Source: Sclerodactyla briareus (taxonomy: Eukaryota > Echinodermata > Holothuroidea > Dendrochirotida > Sclerodactylidae). Taken from it: a stretch of 64,000 nucleotides of DNA. This document shows positions 13,701 through 25,700 of this stretch, piece by piece. Every line of letters begins with the position of its first letter. Positions within the stretch are counted from its first letter, which is position 1. The notes beneath the pieces were generated by a model, which was given only the letters and a program-made list of their open reading frames with translations, was not told the origin of the DNA and made no database searches. The stretch lies in assembly GCA_026419785.1 (NCBI GenBank), contig JAODTK010002843.1:1-64000 (forward strand), read 5' to 3'. The position numbers and the translations under genes were made by a program.

Positions 13701-16700
13701 TATATTGACACCAAAATTGCATCTAATGGCACCGGAAAAATGAAGGGGGGGGGGACTTCCACACCCAAAATACGTTCCTAGTGCCACTATGTTTCTACTA
13801 CCCCCACCCTCTCTTCTCAAACAAATCGCTTCTGATCTTCATCAAATCCGAATGCCATATCGGCGGAAAGTGTCTATAGTCGGAAAAGATGTTAACATTA
13901 ACACGGCTTACTGCTCTATTTGAAGTCCATTTTCTGTTGACGGCGCGGACGACCATGATTGTATGATGACTTTATAAATCTGGTTTGTGACGATGTGCAT
14001 GACCCCAACGAGTTTCGTGTTTAGGTGTGGCATTACAAAGACTTCACATTTCCGCCTAAAATGGTTTACACCGTATATTTACCTAGCTCTCTATTCTGTT
14101 TCAACTTTCACACAAAACTTGGGGTATTTTATTCAAGAAGGGTAAAACATTTTCCTGGATCGGGTCCAACGTCTTGCCCCATTTAGGTCAGACGTACAGT
14201 TAGGTGGATAGGGAAACCACGTAGGGTAAACCCATTATCACAGGAATTCGGGGCAGGGCTAGGCCTGAACAAGTTAAAGATCGACTCGAGAACTTGGTAG
14301 TGCAAGTGAACATAACTCGGGCGGGAAATGGAGAAAACGAGCAGGGTGAAGGAAACTGAAATGGTCACCTACTGGCCTACATGAAATCAATTAAATTGAG
14401 GCAACTTTTTTTAGATTTGGGTATTTAATTATTTAGTATGACAGCCCACCATTCATTACACTGAGCCTCTACTAAATGAACATGGCCGCGCCCCACTGCC
14501 TCAGCGCCGTAAAATAGGTCAAGAAAGACCCAATAAAAATCCAGACTCCCCCCCCCCCCACCCAGCACGCCGCCCGCTTGAAAAAAAAAGGAATATAGCT
14601 ACGCGCCCTGAATTCAACGTTCGTGTACCGAAAATACCGTCCCTGGACAATCTGAGTGACCCATTCATTCAAAAATTACCTAATGATAGTTCTAAGGCTA
14701 GCAAATTGACAACTTGCGTGGGTTTTGTTTTTATTTGGTTGTACACTTGCGCTGAATTTTCTTTCAAAAGATATAAAGAGGTCGTAAACGCGTGGCAATT
14801 CTTTTTTTCCATTTTTCATGTTCCTTTCACTAAAATTGCACACTTAGAAGTTTGCAATTAGGCACGGCAAGTGCCACTTCCGGCGAATTGGGAGGTTATA
14901 ACAAGCAAAATATCCTCGGACACTACGCGCCAAAACACGATGTTGGCGAGACTACGCCTTAGATAGTGTATCGCAGTCGGCCTCGTCCCCCCCCACGTTC
15001 AAAATGGATTGATGCCAATGCGTTTTCAATATTGGGTCGCTAGCAGGGACCCGCGTCAGTCCGGGAGATTTCCTATGGGAGAATAAAATTTGTCTCCTGT
15101 TAGGGAGAATTTTGTGAAATCTCATGGAGGAATGTCTTATTGTATTTTTCCCACAGTGCATTCCCAATGAGTTTATATAGGAGACATTAATTTTCCCCCT
15201 CTGAAAAATTTGTTCAGTCCGAGTCTTCAATTTTTTATTGCATATTAACGGATCCTTTTTTCCAAATACAAAAAAAAAAGCTTGATTTGGTTGGCAGTTG
15301 TCATGTAGATTTCGAGATAATTGTATAGGAATAGGGACTACTTCCGGAGGTGTTCTTGGAATAGATTTGGAATGGTCGCCCGCCACCCCCCCCCCCCCCC
15401 CCTTTTCCCCCTTCCCCCCTCCCGAACACGCAGTTTGTTGTGATGTAACTGTGTGTGGTAGTTAGGGTAACTTCTGAATTGCGATAATGGAACACAGGTA
15501 ACACCTGTGGTTGTTAACCACACGCAACTGTAATCATCGAGATAAGGGAAATAACTAAACAGCGCATACTTGGATGCAAAAGTGTTCGCCTTCACACAGG
15601 GCTGTTCTTGGTTTGATACATAGAAAAAAAACTGTTTCACTTGTCGTTAGGAAAATTGTTGATTTTGGCAGAATGATCATGTCCAAGTTGCCGCCGAAAC
15701 AACCAGCGAGTAGACCAGCGGAAGGAGCTGGCCGCTTTAGTGAGGTGAGACATTGGTTAAGGGGAGTAAGGAGGAGTCAGAGGTGATTACCTCTAGCATT
15801 ACAAATTGACCTTCATAGAGAACCAAGATACACCCGTTTACTGGAAGGGTTTTATCCACAGAAGTTGAACAGTCGATACGTTGACAATTTCGCCTGAGTT
15901 ACTGGAAGAAATATGACCATAATTACTCATGTCATTAGAATCGTTGAATCCTAAATATGATGATGAATGAAGTAGAGAGTGATAGAAAATTATGTTGGAA
16001 TGCATTTGGATTGTTCAAGGAGAAGAATAAGAAACACTCGTGTCACTAAGGTGAAGAAAACGTTCAAACTGTTTATTCTGCTCATTCAATGGTCATAAAT
16101 ATTATTTAGGTGAAAATATATTTACATATCCTTTGTGGCTTCCATTCTTTTATCAAGGTGGTCACCTGTATACTGGTACTCAAAGTCCTCAAAAGACATA
16201 ATATAGAGAATAAAATTCTAATCTCTTGAGATTGATGATTTTGTACACATGACTATTATTGGAAAAGGGATCATGTCTCCCTCTCTACTTGCCCCTTTAC
16301 TGTCCCCATCTGTCCTTTCCAATCTTCCACCCCCCCCCCCCCCCCCCCACCCCCTACTCTGTTTGCCATTACTATTATGACTTAAGAACAGAGTTGGACT
16401 GAACCAAATTTGGATGTGGAACATACAATCAAATTTATTGAGATATAGTTAGGCTCTTTTAGTCAGGGAGAGTATCTTTTAGGATCTCTTTAGTCAGTGA
16501 GAGTATCTTTTAGTCTCTCTTTAGTCAGTGAGAGTCTCTTTTAGGCTCTCTTTAGTCAGTGAGAGTATCTTTTAGGCTCTCTTTAGTCAGTGGGAGTATC
16601 TTTTAGGCTCTCTTTAGTCAGTGAGAGTATCTTTTAGGCTCTCTTTAGTCTGTGAGAGTATCTTTTAGGCTCTCTTTAGTCTGTGAGAGTATCTTTTAGG

Positions 16701-19700
16701 CTATCTTTAGTCAGTGAGAGTATCTTTTAGGCTCTCTTTAGTCAGTGAGAGTATCTTTTAGTCTCTCTTTAGTCAGTGAGAGTATCTTTTAGGCTCTCTT
16801 TAGTCAGTGAGAGTATCTTTTAGGCTCTCTTTAGTCAGTGAGAGTATCTTTTAGGCTCTCTTTAGTCAGTGAGAGTATCTTTTAGGCTCTCTTTAGTCAG
16901 TGAGAGTATCTTTTAGGCTCTCTTTAGTCAGTGAGAGTATTCTTTAGGCTCTCTTTAGTCAGTGAGAGTATCTTTTAGGCTCTCTTTAGTCAGTGAGAGT
17001 ATTTTTTAGGCTCTCTTTAGTCTGTGAGAGTATCTTTTAGGCTCTCTTAGTCAGTGAGAGTATCTTTTAGGCTCTCTTTAGTCCGTGAGAGTATCTTTTA
17101 GTCTCTCTTTAGTCAGTGAGAGTATCTTTTAGGCTCTCTTTAGTCATGAGAGTATCTTTTAGGCTCTCTTTAGTCATGAGAGTATCTTTTAGGCTCTCTT
17201 TAGTCAGTGAGAGTATCTTTTAGGCTCTCTTTAGTCAGTGAAGTATCTTTTAGGCTCTCTTTAGTCAGTGAGAGTATCTTTTAGGCTCTCTTAGTCAGTG
17301 AGAGTATCTTTTAGGCTATCTTTAGTCAGTGAGAGTATCTTTTAGGCTTGGATGTTAAAGTATTCTGTTGTTGAGAAATCCTCTCTGATTCAAATTCGCA
17401 AGACCAAGTTTCTCTTTTTTTCTTACGGCCTGCAGTTTATAAGAATCCCACATTGTACTGACGTGCTCCTTCTCTGTGGATGGTGAGCACCCGTGCATCA
17501 TCTATGAATACCTGGAGAATGGCTCCCTGGAAGAACAACCTCTTGTGCGGTATGGCTCATTTCAAAGGAAGCCAAATCGGGCTCATCTAACCCCTAACCA
17601 TCAAAGATGGAGTGACAATTTTTTTTGACTGCTCCTCATCACATCCCAATGTACAACTAGTTTAGTTTTATGAAAGGGTCGAGAAGGACAAAGTTCTCAT
17701 AAAAAACCCTGAGCCAACATACCAAAAGAGAAGAATACCCCGATGCCTAAAAAATTGCCCCCAATTCTTGAGAAAGACATTCAAGAACTGTTCTTGAATG
17801 CATTCACACTCTTAGACAAAACAACATCTCCATAAGGTACCCCACTCCTATAACTGACGAAATATTTACGAATGTCAAATCAACAGCGTTTGCCACGAAG
17901 CTTGAGGCAATGACCCCTATTGGTAGTAGAACTGGAAAACTCAAAGAAATAGCTAGGGGAAGAAAAGGCCCTCTATCATGAACAAATTTGAAGCCTGAAT
18001 CAAATCATCAAAGTCCATCCTAGTAAGGTAGAACTGCACCCTTACATAACGACATGTAACTCAGGGATGTTACCAGAGGCCCCACCAGATACCTGATGAA
18101 ACCCCCCTGATCTGGTTTGAAACATCAACACAGAGCATCCATGACAGGGTAGTCCAGACATGGTCTCAACAAGTATAGACTAAGGCTGCCCTGTCACGCT
18201 CTGTTATCCCTGTTAGACCAAATACAAAAGACCCTTGTCAAACAAGCTACTTTTTCCAGACCTGGTCCCTAGGCAAACATGACTTAACAGGGTTTAAACA
18301 TGGCCAAGACCTGATATCTGACAGGGTTGGACCCTGCCATTGGCACGGTGTCACGTCGAGTCCCCCCCCCCCACACCCCTTTCACCCCCCCCCCTTCCAC
18401 CATAACAAACCTGTCCTTGCCCTGTCAATGACGTTCACAAACTCTGTCAAAAACAACCTAGAATAACCCTGTTTCGTAAGGGAAGTGCTTAATCAGTACT
18501 TCTAAACATTTCTCTCAGTAGTAGTAGGTGGTAGTTTTTTTTACTTCTCATTTTCGCCATGTTGAAGTCTTAAAGAATTGGAAACCTTCATGATCCATGT
18601 TGAATGGAAACAATGTAATCTGCATTGGCAGATCAATTTTAGCCAATACAGAAAAAATAAGAATTGCTTTGAGTAGACCCTCCCAGATTGTCACTCGATG
18701 GGGGTAAGGCAATTGTTTAGGTAAGGTTTAGGACACTTAATTTTGTAGGAAGGTGCAACAGTACGTCTCCCTCGAGCTAGGCCTTTTCTACTTCCCATAT
18801 GCATGCAATATCCCACCATATACTGAATTATGTCTTTGTGACCTCATCTGCATTTTGGAATTGCAATTCCTGTCTGTGTTTGAGAACGTCGCATAATTTT
18901 ATTTGGCCACATTGTCATTATCGCTAACTGTTGCTCCACCTTTCCTGGAAATATCTGTTATTGACTGAATGTAGCCATGTGATACTAATTCATGCATGCC
19001 TTCAATCCTACCGAAGTCCTTGTTCTGTTGATTTTGGTACCTAGCTGTGTCCATTATAGAAATAGAAACCTCATGCTAAATAAACAGTCGGATTGGTGAA
19101 GTTAGACACATTCCCTATTGCGGCAATATGCCTTGGGACAGAAAATGGAAGTAATCAAACAGAAGGGTTACTATCTGTAGACATACCCAAAGACCTATGT
19201 AATGTGGTTTAAAAATTGATGGCACAAAACCTATATAGGTGCTGTTCAGATATCATGAACATACAATGTTCCAATGTGTGGGGCTGTGAATGAAACATTG
19301 GGATTCAGTTCATTATGCTAATGAAAACCTGCATCTTATGAAAAGGACAATTGACTGTACAGTGTGAAGATTATAATATGTTGTCTTTTTTACTGTAATG
19401 TTTCCTGTCTTGGCACTGCCAGTGATGATGCTGATTGATATAAGGTGGGCCCTATCTTACCTGTGCTGTTTGCTGAGTGTGTATTAATTGGTTTTCATGC
19501 AACTCGCTCTAAAAGGTGGGAAGGTACTACATAGATACAGGATCGTATCGTTCCTATTTTTGCAGAACGGGAGAAAACCGCTCTAGTGGGGAGGTTCGCC
19601 AACAGATTGCTGAGGGCTCTGCTCTGGGTATCAATCCCCTCCATTACTGCATCCAGCGTTCCCCTCATTCATGGCGGTATCACAGAGGGTAGGCTATCCA

Positions 19701-22700
19701 GAGGCGTTGGTATTAGTTTCTGTTACATTTCGACTCAATCATGAGTTTCTTGGGTGATGGTTGTGGGATAATTAACAATATTGGATAGGCCACATTAGGT
19801 CATAATTCAGTCAGAATACGGAATAAAAAGTGAACCAAGTATTATCACTATGATTTTTATATTCAACCCTTAACAATCTCTGATGACCTTGGTCTGACCT
19901 TCTTCCATATAATGTTTACAACACGTACAATGAGAATTCGTCAGTGTTGAAAATGCCGAATGAGTCTGTCCACCTAACCAAAGATGGTTCTAAAAATGTA
20001 TGTACATAAAGACTGTTGATACCCTCCCCCCCTTCTATGGTCTTTCCCCCTCTAGTGCCTAACAAATATTCTAATTAATAGCTGGTTGCCTGTCTGGTTC
20101 TGATTGTACAAATGAACGTAAAAATGGGCAAAAATTTATGATGCAAATTGACATTCTGTTATGTGGGATCAGTTTATGATCTTTCATTTGAATTCACAAG
20201 TTTAATCAAAAGAGTGAATCCAGAATCCCTTTGTTGCACCGGGTGGATGGAGAGTGATAAGAGGAGCACAATTGTCAATGATAGTCCTCTGAACACAACT
20301 AGACATATCTATGAAATGACTTGTGTGAGTTTACCCATACTACAAGTAAACAAGGGACGGCTTTTCACTATACTGTGTGTGCATTTTGTAATACATGTTA
20401 TATAGCATGGCGTCATCATCCTATTTCGCCAACTAGCCTCTGACTGAAAATGTTCCTTGGTATGACGCTGATCCAAATAATGATACAACATGGCGAATCA
20501 CCTCCTCACAAAATGATACCTAAACGTGCCATATCCGGTGAAAATTCAGGAAACTATGTGAGAACAACAAAATCAGTAGTTTTATTTGAACCCCACAACA
20601 ATTTGCGCATTTGGAACTGGGTCGGACCTGTCACTAAATTCTGACTTTTTTCTCAGGAAGTAATCTAACAGGTACAAGAAGATACTCAATTCTACTGAAA
20701 AATTGCGATTTGACTAATAAAGAACGATGGAAACGGTCACAAAGACTGAAAAACAATTTGCAGATTTTCAGAGTGGGCTACCAGCTTAGGCTATGAATTT
20801 AGTGTGGCTAGGTATGAGACAGGTGCACAAATTGAGGGTGGTTGACAATATATGTTTCTTGGCTTCCCCCCATTTTTTTGCAAAAACATTCTCCTAGACA
20901 AGCACTTTGAGCCCAAGCTCGGTACTCTTTGGGCTGGCGAGGCCGGGCCCACTGAACGGCAAGACCTGCACCATCCTGAAGACCCAATATGCTCACGGCA
21001 CGCTGCCCTACCTCCCTGAAGAATCAAACGCAACCTGGAACTATCAAGAAGGTGGACTCCTTCAGTTTTGGTTGTGTGTGTTGTAGGTGAGGTATTTAAT
21101 GATAACTGACGAACGCGAACGGGGCTGGGATTCCATCATTGCACATGGTGTGCGGTATGTATGTGAAAATCCAGTTAGGAAAGTGGCCTTGTTTCTGAAG
21201 AGAACGCCCAATAGCTTTATATGGAAAAGTCAAACAAATGCCAGCAGCCCGTTGTTTGTTGTTTGTAAGTTGCTGTTCATTGGCTTGTCAGGATATATTC
21301 AATAGAATGATTAACGGTGAACCAGCCGTAGACGCATTGGACATACGCTATTTTGACTATGCAGCATTGAACCGTGATCTCGTTTTGAAATTTTTCGCCT
21401 TGTGGAACAGTATCTATCTTTTCAAACTGAATAGGACATATTCAGGACACTGGCCCCATTCAGCTCATCCAGAATTAAACTTTTTCACATGCTTATAAGG
21501 CTCGCATATGTTATAATGGAATCCTAGCCTGACGGTCAAATCTTGCTCACTGCGTCTGTATTAAAGTCATTGCAACATCATGGTCATGACGTTTGGGACA
21601 CGTAAATTGTCTCCTAATTTGTGGAATGCGTAACCCTATCTGCTACTAGATCCTCTTATTACAACCATGAAGTTGGGGGTGTGCGATTTATGCTTGCAAA
21701 AGACCTTGTGTGGCCGATGGGTGTATTATTCCACATATGAATATTGCCACAGTCCTTGGGGTGGGGGTAAGAGACTTGCAAAGACAGGTAATATCAGATT
21801 AGGACCTCGGTATGGATACACCTTCAGTTTTGATACTGCCTGCTGAGAGTCTGGTAAGTATTCAACTCTTCAAAATGACTACACTTCATGATTGCTTTGA
21901 TTTATCAATTGGGCCACCCATCACCTAGTGCTGCCTGCACTGAAGCACGAATCCAAGAGATTTAGGTAGGCAGGGAATGCTAGGAATGATTCGTCAGTTG
22001 TGGTCCAGGGAATGTAGTCGAGGCCGCGGAGGCCGAGCCCGGACACATTTCTTGAGTTTGTACACTGTAGTATGCGGCCTGAGCCAAAATTGATGGTGAG
22101 GCCGGGCCGAGGCCATGCAAAAATTCGGGTCGAGGCCGGGCCTGACTACAACACGGGTGTGGGGACCAAAGAAGGGCAAACCAATAACAGCATTTTTGTT
22201 ATGGATTGTATAAGATTTTTGTGTTTGGAGAGTTAGACAAACATTTCAAACAGTCCCATAGCTTTTGCTACATAATTCTTGATGCTCAAGAAAGCAAAAA
22301 ACTGACTGTAAAAATCTTGGCAATCTGTCTGTGAATCTGTCAATACCTCCAGCAACAATTATGTGTGGAATGTCCATCACAGTGACACATCACAGAGTGT
22401 ATTAACTCTCTTCACTCGTGAAGGATTGCAAGTCTTGAATGCTTTCCTGATATGGTGGGACCAACAAAGACTAGACACCGTGACTGCTCAAACAGACCCG
22501 TACTAGTAGATGCAGTGTCAAGCTACTGAGGAAGTTTCACCTTGAGTGGAGGGTTAGAGGAAGTTGAAGCAGCAAATGCTAAAATTAAAAAAAAGCCATA
22601 GCAGAACACTCTTGGTAGCAACACAACAGGGCAATCAGTGTGACTGCTGATATTAGCATGCTGTGACATGATCTGAACATGAAGCTGTGCATATTTTTAG

Positions 22701-25700
22701 TTCTGCTCAGTTTGTATTGTATCCCACTTCTTTAGGTGCTGATGGAGATTTTGACTGGAGAGCGTGCCTATGATGAGAAAAGGGAACCTGTCCGTCTTCT
22801 GGTAAGAATTGTCCGGTGTGGGGGTTTGGAAGAGTTTCATTTGAATTCCATGGGTTCATTAAGCCAAGTAAAGCTTATAAAAAAAATTAAAAAACTCTGG
22901 TCGTTTTGATCGTGGATGGGCACTGGCGATAACTTGCCATTTTACATCCCTCCGAAAGGACCTGACCACTTTCTCAGAACCTGGAGGAGTAGAAGTCCAA
23001 TGTGACTGCTCACAATTGAATTGATTGCCGTGAATATTGCTAATGTCCCGTAACAAACCCCAGTGACCCCAGAAATTCCACTGCATTAGAAAATCTATAA
23101 TTCAGCTGTGGAAACATCAAGACAGGGTAGAGTCTCAGCACTTTCGAGAAATGCTAGCCAAGTTAGCAGCTTGGACTGTGTATGTGAGCACCGAATTCAA
23201 CTTGACCTTAGGAAGTGCACTCTAGCCTAATGTGAATTCCAAACTTACTTCATTATGAACTAAGAATGCATCACTGATCCCAAACATTCTACGCTAATCC
23301 CACCACGATCCCATCCCAACTTGAAGCAGAAGAATGGTGATATCAGTGACGCTTGCAAGCAAATATTCCGGTTTCGAATTCCAGACGATGGCCGTTCTGT
23401 TGCAGTTGCTGTTCTGTTCTAGTCTCTTAAACTTGTATTCATTTTTAAAAAGCATTCCCCTGATGAAGCTTCCATGCTGTATTATTCCTTTTGAATCCAT
23501 CATTCATTTATCCCGCGGAAAATGGAAGGGTCGGGAGATTATGGTTTTGGGGGTGTAGCATAATAGATAGGCATGGAGAGCGGTAGCCGTTTAGGCGCAA
23601 TAACTCTTCAACGCTCTATCCAATAGATCTGAAACTTGGTACAAAAAGTGGTCCAGAAAAAACAGGAAGGTGATGCCAAGGTCACTGGAGGTCAAATTTG
23701 GGTTTTTTTTTGTTTTTTCGAGGAATACAGGAGTAGTCTGATCACACAAACTGGTGGGCTAGGGACAGAAGTTCAGAGTTCGGGCCCAAAGAACAAGACA
23801 TTTTTTTCTTCGCAATCCTAACTTTGTCCGATTTGAACAAACTCAGTGGATGTGGACTGTTGTTAGTCTCCTAAAAACAAACGTGAAGGTATTTCAAGGT
23901 CACAGGAAGTCAAATTTGCTTAAATCATGTGATTTTTCTAACTTAAACAAAACTTGGGGAATGTGGACTACAGTTGGAACTGAACAACGGGTAGGGAATA
24001 TCAAAGTCACTGGAGGGCAAAGGGACATAAATTGAATGTGCTTCATCTAAACAAGGTCCACAAAAAGCGTATGCGGATATATATACGTCTGGCAATTTAC
24101 CCGCCTGCACATGTTTAGTTGATTGCTGTGTTTCAGGAAGAGAACTGAATTCATTATCAATTGTATAAATATGCCTATTTTCTGGAATTCTATTGGCTAT
24201 GTTCAGAATGCTCATAGCGGGTGGTTTAAAGGATCAATCACTGATAAAACTCTGCAGGATTTAGAAGTAAACTACTTCCACAGTTGCCTATTGGGATAAT
24301 TTTGTTGTTGGGGGGTTGCCACACTTCCTTTGCCAGGATTTTCCAGTAAACCCATAAGGTGATTGTGATGGAATTTGTAGAGGTATCACACCTGATTAGA
24401 TTTTGGGTGCGGAAGTCAATAATTGAGTAGGGTAATTAGCCTTTTTTATGTATTTATCATTTTGAGCTCTTTAAAAAGATCATAACGAATGACGAGTGAT
24501 GTCATTTGGCACATGGATAAAAAAAAATTATATTTTGATAAATTTAGCTTGTAACACAATATCTCGATCCCACTTGGATGGTAGAGCTCATATTGTGGGT
24601 TCCCCATAATGATTTCATACTCCTTATTGTTTTCAAGGTCATTTTCACAATTTGCCAACCTTTTCCTCAAAAATGACACCAACTCTACACAAAACGATAG
24701 CGTTCTTGTACATAGAAAACTGCTTACTTAATTTCCACCTGATCAGTCAGGCATTCTGGACTTCTGGACCTCAGATGACCTTTGACCTGACCCAAAACAT
24801 TGGGGGTCATGTACTCATTATGGGATACCCATGTAACAAGTAGAAATTCATCATCCAAGGGGGTCGAATTATCAGGGGTAACACAGACTAGGCATCACTA
24901 CACACACACACACACATATGACTTGCATAGCTCCTCTGACTTCGTCAAAGAATAAAAAATGGTTGTGTCATCAAAGGTCATTCAAAGTCACTTATCAACA
25001 AAAAACTGCCAAATAATAATATTTTCTGCAACAACTTCTAAAGCTGCATGCGCTTATGGGGATTATATTGGAAATGGTGCTTCATTATAGATGGGAACAC
25101 CAATCGAATCAAAATTATGTAGCTTCCATGCAGTTTACCACTACCTAAAGACATGCGAAACTGAAACCACCTGGGACTTATAATAACTGCTGAAATGCAA
25201 CCGAGCCTGATACTTACAGTTGATCGCCTTGTTTGGTTTTTTGTTACTTTTCTGACATTCCACCCCCTCCTTCCACACTCTCATTTCTCAACAGTCCGAT
25301 AAAGTCAAGAATGAGACGAAAAATGATATGGACGGTGCTGTTGCACTGCTCAAAGACAAAAAATGTCCTGAGTGGCCCAATGAACTCTTCAAGGAAATGC
25401 TTGTGCTCGCCAATAGGCTCACATCAAAATCCCGACATGAGAGGCCACAGTTTGACACGGTTAAGATCGTTTGCTTGGGAGTGTAATCTTGTGTAATAGG
25501 TATGTCTGGCATATCTTCTGGTTTGCTGAAGGTCTTATTCTATGTGGGTGATACTTCTTAGAAGTAGAGTTATAGGAAATGAAACCCAGGACACAAAACA
25601 TAGACAGTGCCTTGTTGAATCAGGGAACACTCTCCTGAGGATTAGGAACCTCTCCTGCTAAATTATAGTTCCGAACAATATCCTGCAACATTGAGAGTGT

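Larger units (their letters stand above)
22802..25294 (+). other. Intron with diverged repeats and a DR1 motif
   Basis: No exon was recognised. Repeats with 'caaggtcactggaggtcaaa' phrases lie at 23630-24015. Copy 2 of the hairpin repeat is at 24063-24122. A perfect TGACCTTTGACCT lies at 24776-24788, and a (CA)9 microsatellite at about 24899-24917. Confidence 0.5.

Noticed and set aside
14952-15386. 144-codon minus-strand open frame
   Set aside because: There are no recognisable domains or splice partners, and it ends in a C-run region. It is likely chance.
16452-17346. Array could be a CRISPR
   Set aside because: The units are contiguous with no unique spacers, and the context is an animal gene intron. 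It is a minisatellite.
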